DNA of 64,000 bases. It comes from G965267185 sp965267185 (lineage in GTDB: Bacteria; Pseudomonadota; Alphaproteobacteria; UBA6615). The notes beneath the pieces were generated by a model that saw only the letters and a program-made list of their open reading frames with translations, searched no databases and had not been told where the DNA came from. Numbering within the stretch: the first letter of the stretch is position 1; every line of letters starts with the position of its first letter. The position numbers and the translations under genes are program-made. Below, one piece after another: positions 16,786 through 24,762 of the stretch. The DNA is taken from assembly GCA_965267185.1 (NCBI GenBank), contig OZ253937.1, forward strand, positions 3,348,001-3,412,000. Reading direction: 5' to 3'.

Positions 16786-17571
16786 CTACAAGGTGAACCT
16801 TTCGCCCAGGTAAACACGCCGAACGTCGCTGTGAGCAACGATTTCAGCGGGTTCGCCACCCATTAGAACGGCACCATCATGCAATATATATGCCCGATCG
16901 ACAATATCGAGCGTTTCGCGCACATTATGGTCTGTAATTAATACACCGATACCGCGATCCTTTAGGTGACTCACCAAGTCACGGATGTCGGAAACGGCGA
17001 TCGGATCGATACCCGCCAGGGGCTCGTCGAGCAGCATAAAATGGGGCCGGCAGGCCAGCGCACGCGCAATCTCGACACGCCGCCGTTCGCCTCCAGAGAG
17101 CGCCAGCGACGGGGTGCGGCGCAGATGGCTGATCGAGAACTCGGCCATCAAGTCTTCGAGCAGCACTTCGCGGCGTTCTACCTCGGGTTCGATGACTTCG
17201 ATGACAGCCCGGATGTTTTGTTCGACCGTCAGCCCGCGGAATATCGACGCTTCCTGGGGCAGGTAACCAATACCCAGCCGAGCGCGGCGATACATGGGCA
17301 AATCGGTTATGTCGTGACCGTCCAGCGAGATCGTTCCGGTGTCGGGCGAAAGCAAGCCGGTGATCATATAAAAGCATGTCGTCTTGCCGGCGCCGTTCGG
17401 CCCGAGAAGTCCCACGGCCTCGCCGCGTTGTACCCGGATGCTCACATCTCGAACGACCGGACGTTTGCGAAAGCGCTTACCGATATTGGCCGCGTCCAGA
17501 CCCTCGTTCTCCGCTACCAACCGGGGTGTGGTGGGGTCGTCTGGCTGTGACTGGTCGGAGGGATTGGTCAT
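16786..17571 (-). CDS. lptB: LPS export ABC transporter ATP-binding protein LptB
   Basis: 261-residue ATPase that powers extraction of LPS from the inner membrane with LptFG. Walker A GPNGAGKTT (about 57-65), ABC signature LSGGERRRVEIARALA, and Walker B FMLLDEPLAGIDP are intact. It has a roughly 25-residue polar N-terminal extension (MTNPSDQSQPDDPTTPRLVA) compared with enterobacterial LptB, common in alphaproteobacteria. Its start overlaps the lptA stop by 4 bp (ATGA), which suggests coupled translation; rpoN follows. Confidence 0.97.
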   Translation of the reverse strand: MTNPSDQSQPDDPTTPRLVAENEGLDAANIGKRFRKRPVVRDVSIRVQRGEAVGLLGPNGAGKTTCFYMITGLLSPDTGTISLDGHDITDLPMYRRARLGIGYLPQEASIFRGLTVEQNIRAVIEVIEPEVERREVLLEDLMAEFSISHLRRTPSLALSGGERRRVEIARALACRPHFMLLDEPLAGIDPIAVSDIRDLVSHLKDRGIGVLITDHNVRETLDIVDRAYILHDGAVLMGGEPAEIVAHSDVRRVYLGERFTL

Positions 17572-18428
17572 TGACCGGTCTTTTCCTCGCCTCGGGCCTC
17601 GCTCGGCGTTGTCGGTATAAAAATAGCCCGCACACGCTCGCCCGGTTGGCGCGAGCCGGGTGCTTTCGTCAGAAGGCGGCTTTTGCCGGTGTTCAAGTCG
17701 ACTTCCGCCTGGTCGCCGTTTAGCTGTGTCTTGCCGCGGGTGATCCGAACGTCGCCGGTGACCGTCGCTAACCCGGTATCCAAGTTATAGTCACCCCGCT
17801 TGGCGGTCACGATATCGGTTTCGGTCGACAGATGGACGTTGCCGATTGCTTCGATACGCTCCATGTCTGATGAGCGCGCGTTGCCCTCGTCGGAATTGAA
17901 GTGAGCCACCAATATATCGGCGCGAACCCGGCGGTCTTCGCGTACAGCCGATGCGTTTCCGCGGGCAACAGCGAGCTGCTTGTCTTCATGGTACTCCAAG
18001 CTGTCGCGCGCCGTTATCGTATCCTGGGGCGTGACCAGGCGGACTTGTTCGCCGGTCATGACGAGAACCCCTTTGATGACGTCGTAGACGGCGTTGTCGG
18101 AACTCGCGACCTCGTTTTCCGACAGGATGCGAACATTGCCGTTGGCGTCGATTCGGAAGATCTCATCGGAGCCGGTGTCGGTCGATCGATAGTAGGCGAT
18201 AAGTTCATCGGCCTCGACCGTAACGCCGCCTTGGATGGCCCGGGCGTCGCCGCGAGCGATGTATAGCTGGTTGGTCCGTTGCCATTCGATCCCATCGTTG
18301 GCTTCGATTTGAATGGGGTCCGAGTTATCGCGGCCAAAGCCGAGCGACTGGGCGTTGCCGGCGGTAACGGCCAGCAGGCTGGCAAGCGTGGCGATAAGCG
18401 CAGTCGCGAAAGGCTTCATCGGGGTCAT
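17568..18428 (-). CDS. lptA: LPS transport periplasmic protein LptA
   Basis: 286-residue periplasmic bridge protein that forms the beta-jellyroll filament carrying LPS from LptC to LptD. An N-terminal signal peptide is visible (FATALIATLASLLAVTAGNA, cleaved before QSLGFG). The OstA-like fold repeats follow: DPIQIEANDGIEWQ, GDARAIQGGVTVEADEL and later TDIVTAKRGDYNLDTGLATV. At 286 residues it is longer than E. coli LptA (185), as is usual in this class. It overlaps lptB and lptC by 4 bp each. Confidence 0.93.
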   Translation of the reverse strand: MTPMKPFATALIATLASLLAVTAGNAQSLGFGRDNSDPIQIEANDGIEWQRTNQLYIARGDARAIQGGVTVEADELIAYYRSTDTGSDEIFRIDANGNVRILSENEVASSDNAVYDVIKGVLVMTGEQVRLVTPQDTITARDSLEYHEDKQLAVARGNASAVREDRRVRADILVAHFNSDEGNARSSDMERIEAIGNVHLSTETDIVTAKRGDYNLDTGLATVTGDVRITRGKTQLNGDQAEVDLNTGKSRLLTKAPGSRQPGERVRAIFIPTTPSEARGEEKTGQ

Positions 18429-19123
18429 TTAACCTCTCGCGCCGTTCGGAAGACAAGCATCTTCGCCTTGCGGGTAAAAATCACCCGGTCGCCACCGTCG
18501 TAAATGCGAAAGCCTTCCGACTTCAGGGTTCCAAGGGGACCCTGCCCGTGGACGGGGTCGTCACCGGCCGCGGACCGGTCGTCGAGATTGAAGCGCGCTT
18601 TCGGCGTGCGAAACTCATGCCCGGCGTCGTGAAACACGTTCACATCGCCGACCAGATAGAGGAACTTGGTGTCTTCTTCGTATTCGCCATCGACGGCCGT
18701 GAGAGCGACCCATGACCCGTCCTCGAGCACCATATCGGCTTTCGGCGCTTCCAGTTGATAGTACTCTCGCCCATCCTTGTTTTTGAGAGCACTGGTCTCG
18801 GCGGTGATTTGAAATGGCCGGGATTTCGAGTCGACACCCAAGACGCGGGCGTTGAGCACCTGGGGGCGCGATGTACCGATGGGCCCAACCGCTTCGGGGA
18901 TACGAAAGCGGTCCTCATCGGAGGCAAATTCGGGCCAGGCCACCACCATAATAAGCAGCAGCATCGCCAAGCCCGGCAGGATGTACTTCATCGTTGCAAC
19001 AAAGCGGGACCGCCCGAATCCGCCGCGGCGAGTCAGCGGGCCTAAATCGGCTAAACGTTGCGACAGCTTCGCGGGTGTCGCGGTTGTGTCTTCGAGAGAC
19101 GCCGTTGGAGGGGTTTCTGCCAT
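18425..19123 (-). CDS. lptC: LPS export system protein LptC
   Basis: About 232 residues. A cytoplasmic N-terminus is followed by one transmembrane helix (ILPGLAMLLLIMVVAW, about residues 45-60) and a periplasmic OstA-like domain that receives LPS from LptBFG and hands it to LptA (VLNARVLGVDSKSRPFQITA and later FNLDDRSAAG). I use the ATG at 19123: the longer frame starts with TTG at 19153 and would overlap kdsD. The gene is 5 bp after kdsD and overlaps lptA by 4 bp, so the four genes form one compact operon. Confidence 0.9.
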   Translation of the reverse strand: MAETPPTASLEDTTATPAKLSQRLADLGPLTRRGGFGRSRFVATMKYILPGLAMLLLIMVVAWPEFASDEDRFRIPEAVGPIGTSRPQVLNARVLGVDSKSRPFQITAETSALKNKDGREYYQLEAPKADMVLEDGSWVALTAVDGEYEEDTKFLYLVGDVNVFHDAGHEFRTPKARFNLDDRSAAGDDPVHGQGPLGTLKSEGFRIYDGGDRVIFTRKAKMLVFRTAREVK

Positions 19124-19128
19124 CGGCG

Positions 19129-20142
19129 TCAGGCGATCCCTGCGCGTAGGCAATCATGGATATGCACGATGCCGACCGGTACCCCGCCATCGACCACAAA
19201 CAAGGCCGTAATCGCGTTGTTGTTCATGGTGCCCAGTGCCTCGGACGCCAGCGCGCCGGAGCGGATTGTTTTGGGCGACGGCGTCATCACCCTACCGGCT
19301 GTACTGTCGAGCAAATTGTCGGACATGTGCCGGCGTAGGTCGCCATCGGTAACGATGCCGGTGAGCTGGCCGCCCGCGTCGATGACACCGACGCACCCGA
19401 ACCTCTTGTTGGTCATGGTCAAGATGACATCCGACATGGCGGCATCGGGCGCGATCAACGGCAACTCGTCGCCGGCATGCATGAGGTCGTCGACCCGTAA
19501 CAGCCCTTGGCCCAATTTACCGCCGGGATGCAGCACCTGAAAATCTTCGGTGGTGAAACCGCGCCGTTCCAACAGGGCGACGGCGAGTGCGTCGCCCATC
19601 GCCAGCATGGCGGTGGTCGAGGTGGTCGGCGCCAGACCCATCGGGCAGGCTTCCGCAACGGCGGGTAGGATGAGGGCGCAATTGCTGTTGTCGGCAAGCG
19701 TGCTGCCCGATTTGCCGGTAATCGCGATGAGCGGAATGTCGAACCGCCGGCAGTAGTCCACCAGATCGCTCAGCTCGGGTGTTTCACCAGAATTGGATAG
19801 TGCCAGCACGGCATCCGAGCGGGTGATCATACCCATATCGCCGTGGCTCGCTTCTGCCGGGTGAACGTAGTGAGATGGCGTGCCCGTACTCGCGAGCGTT
19901 GCCGATATCTTGCGTGCAATGTGCCCGCTTTTGCCCATGCCGGTAACGACGACCCGTCCCTCTACTGCGAACAGAATCTCGATCGCTTCGGTGAAGCTGT
20001 CACCCAGGGCGTCTGACATGGCGCGCAGGGCCTCCGCTTCGAGCCTGAGCACACGGCGAGCGGCGGCCAAATCACTAGAAGATTCAGTCTCACTTTTACC
20101 CGTGCCGGCGTCCATAGTTTCGGCTTTTGTCGAACGTGTCAT
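19129..20142 (-). CDS. kdsD: KpsF/GutQ family arabinose-5-phosphate isomerase
   Basis: 337-residue enzyme converting ribulose 5-phosphate to arabinose 5-phosphate, the first step to Kdo of the LPS inner core. The N-terminal SIS domain (about 45-190) has VVVTGMGKSGHIARKISATL, the TPSHYVHPAEASHGD motif with the catalytic His, and SNSGETPEL. Two CBS domains follow (about 215-335), ending with GIVHIHDCLRAGIA. It heads the lptCAB-rpoN operon. In many relatives the phosphatase gene kdsC sits next to it; it is absent here. A second in-frame ATG at 20115 is possible. Confidence 0.95.
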   Translation of the reverse strand: MTRSTKAETMDAGTGKSETESSSDLAAARRVLRLEAEALRAMSDALGDSFTEAIEILFAVEGRVVVTGMGKSGHIARKISATLASTGTPSHYVHPAEASHGDMGMITRSDAVLALSNSGETPELSDLVDYCRRFDIPLIAITGKSGSTLADNSNCALILPAVAEACPMGLAPTTSTTAMLAMGDALAVALLERRGFTTEDFQVLHPGGKLGQGLLRVDDLMHAGDELPLIAPDAAMSDVILTMTNKRFGCVGVIDAGGQLTGIVTDGDLRRHMSDNLLDSTAGRVMTPSPKTIRSGALASEALGTMNNNAITALFVVDGGVPVGIVHIHDCLRAGIA

Positions 20143-20298
20143 TCAGGCGACGATCTTCGTTTTCGGGTTTTGGGGTTCGCCAACTCGGTTCCCATAATGG
20201 CCCTCTGGGGTCGAGAATTACTCGCGAATCAAGCAATTTGAGTATGCGGGGGCGCCATTCAAAGGTCAACGCGACACCCATTGAGTTGTTTGATTTGA

Positions 20299-20931
20299 TT
20301 AGCTGTGGGCGAAAATATCCTCTTCAGCCCAACCCGCTAAATCCAGTTCGGCGCGGGTCGGTAAAAATTCAAAACATTTCTCCGCAAAATTTGTCCGGTT
20401 TTGGCGTTCGAGCATCGCATCCAAACGCGCTTTCAAATCGTGCAGGTACAAAACATCGCTGGCCGCATATTCCAGCTGCTGTTCGCTTAACTGTGCCGCG
20501 CCCCAATCCGACGTTTGCTGTTGCTTCGACATTTCGATGCCGAGCAGATCGCGGCACAAGTCCTTCAAGCCGTGGCGGTCGGTAAACGTTCGCACCAGTT
20601 TGGACGCGATTTTGGTGCAGTAGACAGGTGCTGCGACGATGCCGAGGTCGCGACGCAAGACCGCTAGATCGAACCGGCCGAAATGAAATAGCTTCAGCCG
20701 CGCCGGGTCGGCGAGTATGGATTTCAGGTTGGGGGCGTCATAAGCGCCGCCGGATGTCCATTGAACGAGATGGGCGGTACCGTCACCGGCCGACAGTTGC
20801 ACGAGACAAAGACGGTCGCGCACCAGGTTGAGACCGAGGGTTTCGGTATCCACGGCGATCACCGGGCCGAGGTCGAGCCCGTCGGGTAGGTCGTTTTGAT
20901 GGAGTGTTATGTCCAAGGGCCGCGCAATCAT
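20299..20931 (-). CDS. rnd: ribonuclease D-like 3'-5' exonuclease
   Basis: 210-residue DEDD-family exonuclease of the short alphaproteobacterial RNase D type, consisting of the catalytic domain only, without the HRDC domains of E. coli RNase D. Exo motif I is VIAVDTETLGL (Asp-x-Glu), motif II lies around FHFGRFDLAVL, and motif III has YAASDVLYLHDLK (the Tyr-Asp signature of DEDDy enzymes). I use the ATG at 20931; the longer frame opens with GTG at 20949. It lies upstream of kdsD on the same strand, separated by about 155 bp, and diverges from the NDUFA9-like gene. It matures tRNA and other stable RNA ends. Confidence 0.85.
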   Translation of the reverse strand: MIARPLDITLHQNDLPDGLDLGPVIAVDTETLGLNLVRDRLCLVQLSAGDGTAHLVQWTSGGAYDAPNLKSILADPARLKLFHFGRFDLAVLRRDLGIVAAPVYCTKIASKLVRTFTDRHGLKDLCRDLLGIEMSKQQQTSDWGAAQLSEQQLEYAASDVLYLHDLKARLDAMLERQNRTNFAEKCFEFLPTRAELDLAGWAEEDIFAHS

Positions 20932-20946
20932 TAAATGAGCCAAGGC

Positions 20947-20966
20947 CACACCAAGCTTATGGTGTG
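20947..20966. promoter_or_regulatory. inverted repeat upstream of rnd
   Basis: CACACCA (20947-20953) and TGGTGTG (20960-20966) with a 6-bp centre, in the divergent region between rnd and the NDUFA9-like gene. It could be an operator or a chance palindrome. Confidence 0.3.
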
Positions 20967-21121
20967 AGTTGGTTGCTACTCTGCGCTTGTGAATCTTGTC
21001 AATATCCTAACGCCAGCGGGCGGTTGTGTGCTTGGCACGTTCACCGGTGTGACGTTATACACAGGAGCATGCGGCGGCACGCCGCTTTTCGGATCGAATT
21101 GGTGATGAGGAGCCCAGACGA

Positions 21122-22072
21122 ATGGATCAGCAGCGGGTGACCGTTTTCGGCGGTTCGGGCTTCATTGGACGCTATGTCGTGGAGCGGTTGGCCGATCAAG
21201 ACACGGTCGTGACCGTGGCGGTGCGCGATCCGGAGAAAGCCAAGTTCCTGCGGCCGCTCGGACAGGTTGGTCAGGTGACGCCCATGGCGGTGAACGTTCG
21301 CGATGCGGCTGCAGTCGCCCGCGCCGTCGAAAACGCCGACGCGGTCATCAATCTGGTCGGTATTTTGTACGAACGCGGCCGTCAGAATTTCAAATCTCTC
21401 CATGTCGATGCGGCCGGTGCCATAGCGCGTGCGGCGACCAAGGCAGGTGTACCGCGGCTGGTTCATGTGTCGGCAACCGGCGCGAAAACATCCGCTCTGT
21501 CGGAATATCATCGTTCGAAAGGGGCCGGGGAAGAAGCGGTGTGCGAACATTTCCCCGAGGCAACGATCCTTCGGCCTTCCGTTGTTTTTGGCCCGGAGGA
21601 CGGATTTTTCAATCTGTTCGGGATGCTTGCACGGGTCCTCCCAGCGTTGCCGCTCTATGGCGGTGGCAAAACCCGGTTTCAGCCCGTCTATGTCGGCGAC
21701 GTGGCCGCGGCGATCGTTAATGCGATAGGGGATCTGTCGACGGCCGGGAAAACTTATGAACTCGGGGGACCGGCAGTCTACACCTTCGCGGAACTCTTGG
21801 AGATTGTGTTGGAGCAAACGGGACGCAGACGCTTACTTGTGCCAGTGCCGTTTGCGGTCGGCGAAATACAAGCGATGTTTTTGGGACTATTGCCTAAACC
21901 ACCCCTCACCCGCGACCAGATAATTTCGCTCAAAACGGATAGCGTCGTGAGCCCCGACACGTTGGCGCTTTCGGATCTGGGGGTGCAGCCGACGGCGTTG
22001 GAAGCGATCGTACCGACCTACCTGCGCCGGCATCGCCGAGGGGGACGCCTGGGCCGGGCACCGGTCGTCTGA
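21122..22072 (+). CDS. complex I NDUFA9 subunit family protein
   Basis: 316-residue atypical SDR resembling mitochondrial NDUFA9, the accessory complex I subunit that binds NAD(P)H. The Rossmann motif is intact (VTVFGGSGFIGRYVVERL), followed by INLVGILYERGRQNFKSLHV and LVHVSATGAKTSALSEYHRS with the remnant of the SDR active-site region. Alphaproteobacteria commonly carry such a gene outside the nuo operon. Its role in bacteria is not established: complex I assembly or quinone biosynthesis have been proposed. The cyclase gene follows after 14 bp. Confidence 0.9.
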   Translation: MDQQRVTVFGGSGFIGRYVVERLADQDTVVTVAVRDPEKAKFLRPLGQVGQVTPMAVNVRDAAAVARAVENADAVINLVGILYERGRQNFKSLHVDAAGAIARAATKAGVPRLVHVSATGAKTSALSEYHRSKGAGEEAVCEHFPEATILRPSVVFGPEDGFFNLFGMLARVLPALPLYGGGKTRFQPVYVGDVAAAIVNAIGDLSTAGKTYELGGPAVYTFAELLEIVLEQTGRRRLLVPVPFAVGEIQAMFLGLLPKPPLTRDQIISLKTDSVVSPDTLALSDLGVQPTALEAIVPTYLRRHRRGGRLGRAPVV

Positions 22073-22086
22073 GCTGGGTGTAGCAG

Positions 22087-23417
22087 ATGGCCGCTGCCGC
22101 CGATCTGCTGCGCGAGCGCGAATTTCGCGGTATCCAAATAGCGCTGATCGCGCGGCTGATCGTAATTGTCATCGCGTTGCCGATTGACCAGACGCTCGCA
22201 GTGGCCTCGCAGACGGGTCAGATCAATTCATTAATCACTTTGTCTGCTGGGTTTGTCATTGTGGCGCTGTTGCTCGTTGTCTTGCGGCGCACCCGTCATG
22301 TTGTGCCGGTCGGCTTGGTGGCAGTGCTTGTCGATATCGCATTAATGGCTGCGGTCCTGGCGGGTTGGTGGGATAGTATTGGTGGCTCGGAACGCCGCCG
22401 GCGCTCTTGTTCAAGTCTGCCATGGGCGGGCTGATGGCAGTCTTCATTGCCTTGAATGCGCTAACCCTGCGACCGCTCTATCCGCTGCTGGTAACTCTCG
22501 GTATGGCGCTGATCTATGCTGCTCTCCTCGCCGTTGCGTTCGATGACCCGCAGACCCTTTGGACCAGCGACTATCTCACTGCTTTTATCGGACCGGCGGT
22601 TTCGGTGCCGCAGATGGCTGGCGAGTTCGCGATCTTATTGTTTGTGGGCGGCTTGGTGGTGTCGATGACTCTTGTTGCGCGTCGGTTGACCCTCGATGGG
22701 ATCAATCTGGAACGTACGAACGCGCAGCTCGGGCGTTACTTCTCGCCGATGGTGAGGGACCAGATCAGCGCGGCCGGCGACGATTTCTTAAAGCCCGGCG
22801 GGCGGGTTCAAGACGTCGCGGTGTTGTTTTGCGACATACGCGATTTCACTCAGCTCTCTGAAAGCTTGCAGCCGGAACAGTTGATGACCTTCGTTTCGGA
22901 GTATCAGTCACGGATGGTCGAGGCCGTGTTTGCCAATGGCGGTACACTCGACAAGTTTATCGGCGATGCCGTAATGGCGACGTTCGGAACGCCGATCTCA
23001 CGGCCCGACGCGCCTCGCCAGGCGGTCGATGCAGCCATCGCCATGCGAACGGCGTTGGCCGATTTGAACGAGGAGCGTGCGGCGGCTGGAAAGTCGGCAA
23101 TCCAACACGGCATCGGTATCCATTGCGGGCCGGCGGTCGTCGGCAATGTGGGAACCGAAGACCGGCTCGAGTACACGGTGATGGGCGATACGGTGAACGT
23201 CGCCGCGCTGGTCGCCGATCACTGTAAGGAAACGCATGAAGACTTGCTGATCTCGGCCGCCGTGCGCGCCCAACTCAGCGATCACTACCCGGTAAGGGAA
23301 ATACCGCCGATCGAAGTCAAGGGGCGGCGCCAGCCCGTGCCGCTTTTTGCCCTCGACGCGGGCGCGGGTGCCGTTACTCCCGGCAACGCCAACCCCGACT
23401 TCGGGCGCGAGGGCTAG
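22087..23417 (+). pseudogene. class III adenylate/guanylate cyclase, split by a single frameshift
   Basis: The reading frame is broken near 22390-22394. The first part (22087-22434) encodes membrane helices up to WWDSIGGSE and then runs into low-complexity RRRRSCSS. Re-reading one base at 22392 gives SETPPALLFKSAMGGLMAVF, which continues in the second frame to 23417. The repaired protein would be about 443 residues: six or so transmembrane helices, then a cyclase catalytic domain with FCDIRDFTQLSE and LDKFIGDAVMATFGTP (metal-binding Asp residues) and GIHCGPAVVGNVGTEDRLEY. A lost A in GAAACG is the simplest cause. It may be a sequencing error, a recent mutation or, less likely, programmed slippage, since no classical slippery heptamer is present. 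Confidence 0.85.
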
Positions 23418-24214
23418 ACGCTATAGACCCAGTAGAGGATCGCACCGCCCATCAGAACGCGGTAGATCACGAAAGGGGTGAAGCCCGCGAACTTCAACCA
23501 GCGCATCAACAGCGCGATTGCGGCCAACGCGGTGATGAAGGCAAGGATGCCCGAGATGACCGCCCCTCTGGTGACGGTCGTATCACCGCTCGCGATAAGC
23601 TCGAGTGTAATCAGCAACCCCGCGCCGGCAATCGCTGGTATCGACAGCAGCATGGAAAACCGGGCGGCCTCCGAGCGTTCATAGCCGAGCAGACGAGCGG
23701 CGGTAATCGTCACGCCGGCCCGGCTGGTGCCGGGTACCAGTGACAGCACTTGTGCAAGCCCGATAAGGATGGCGTTGCGTGCGTTCAGGTGTTGAAGGTT
23801 CAAAACGGTCATGCCCGTCCGGTCCGCCCACCACAGCAAGAGACCGAAGCCGATCGATGTCCAACCAATAATCTCGAGCGTGCGCAACTCGTTGTCGATG
23901 AAATCGCGGCCCAAAAAGCCAGCAACGAATATCGGAATGCTTGCCGCTACGATGTACAGCCCGAGGAATCCGGCGTCGGTACGTTTGCCGGCGGCGAAGC
24001 TAAGAACCCCAACAATGATGCGCATGATATCGCGCCAGAAATAGATAATGACGGCGCCAAGGGTGCCGACATGGACGGCGACATCGATCGCTAAGGTGCT
24101 TCCGGTGATGCCCAGTATCTCGGCCGCCGCGCGCAGATGGCCGGACGAGCTGATCGGCAAGAACTCTGTGATGCCTTGGACGACAGCAAGAAGTATGATT
24201 TCCGTGAGGCCCAT
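23414..24214 (-). CDS. uppP: undecaprenyl-diphosphatase UppP (BacA)
   Basis: 266-residue integral membrane phosphatase that recycles undecaprenyl diphosphate to the monophosphate carrier lipid for peptidoglycan and O-antigen synthesis; overproduction gives bacitracin resistance. Active-site motifs are intact: EFLPISSSGHL near residue 17 and PGTSRAG in the second half. About eight hydrophobic segments are seen. I use ATG 24214 in preference to an in-frame GTG at 24220. It overlaps the convergent cyclase gene by 4 bp. Confidence 0.95.
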   Translation of the reverse strand: MGLTEIILLAVVQGITEFLPISSSGHLRAAAEILGITGSTLAIDVAVHVGTLGAVIIYFWRDIMRIIVGVLSFAAGKRTDAGFLGLYIVAASIPIFVAGFLGRDFIDNELRTLEIIGWTSIGFGLLLWWADRTGMTVLNLQHLNARNAILIGLAQVLSLVPGTSRAGVTITAARLLGYERSEAARFSMLLSIPAIAGAGLLITLELIASGDTTVTRGAVISGILAFITALAAIALLMRWLKFAGFTPFVIYRVLMGGAILYWVYSV

Positions 24215-24410
24215 TGGCACCGGTATCCATTATGCGAACGCGGCAGTATCCCCCTTTTTCGTTAGCGTAAGACTAGCGTCGGGCACCGCGCGGGGCGCTT
24301 CTATCACCGGCCCGGGAGTCGAACCCAATCATGTTTAGAAGGCGGTCGAGACTCATTTAGTCTCGAAACGGACCTAAAATTAGTTTCTTCATCTTTTGCT
24401 AAGCATATCG

Positions 24411-24422
24411 TGAAATATTTCA
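24411..24422. promoter_or_regulatory. 12-bp perfect palindrome upstream of gltD
   Basis: TGAAATATTTCA is self-complementary over all 12 bases and lies in AT-rich DNA about 340 bp before gltD. Candidate regulator site. Confidence 0.3.
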
Positions 24423-24442
24423 TCAATACTTGCCGTTTTGAA

Positions 24443-24461
24443 AGGTCATCATATATGACCT
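24443..24461. promoter_or_regulatory. operator-like inverted repeat upstream of gltD
   Basis: AGGTCAT (24443-24449), CATAT centre, ATGACCT (24455-24461): 7-bp perfect arms. Together with the neighbouring palindrome it suggests regulated expression of uppP or gltDB. Confidence 0.35.
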
Positions 24462-24762
24462 ATCTGTCGGTTTGTGCTGGTTTTGTAACGTTTTTTGACT
24501 TATAAGGATTAACCATGGGTGGGGGGACGTTATCGGAATTCGCCAACTGGCAAGGCTAAACAAGTAGCCGAACCCCCGTGAGACCAGCTGCCGGGGATAA
24601 TCAACAAAATCGGCGAGGTCTGCCGCGGCGAACAAACCAACGTCGCGGATGGATATCAAATGGTAGCCACATTGGCTGCTGTAAGCCGCGGACGCGAACT
24701 CAAGGGACTAGCGATGCAGTCCCAAGAAAATCAGTGCGGCTTGTGTGGAGTGGAAGGTTTTT

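Larger units (their letters stand above)
24215..24762. other. 548-bp intergenic region between uppP and gltD
   Basis: No ORF that I trust. The middle (24370-24510) is clearly AT-rich compared with its surroundings. It holds a 19-bp hairpin CGAGACT-N5-AGTCTCG (24347-24365), a perfect 12-bp palindrome TGAAATATTTCA (24411-24422), an operator-like AGGTCAT-N5-ATGACCT (24443-24461) and a hairpin GGGACT-N8-AGTCCC (24704-24723) about 40 nt before gltD. It probably contains the uppP and gltDB promoters and a regulator site. Confidence 0.6.

Noticed and set aside
21041..21817. 258-codon minus-strand ORF over the NDUFA9-like gene
   Set aside because: It is antisense to a gene with clear family motifs, lacks any recognisable domain and has composition typical of a shadow frame.
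24240..24345. tRNA-like T arm (GGGTTCGACTCCC) on the minus strand
   Set aside because: No acceptor stem, D arm or proper anticodon spacing could be built around it, so a tRNA gene or remnant is not supported.
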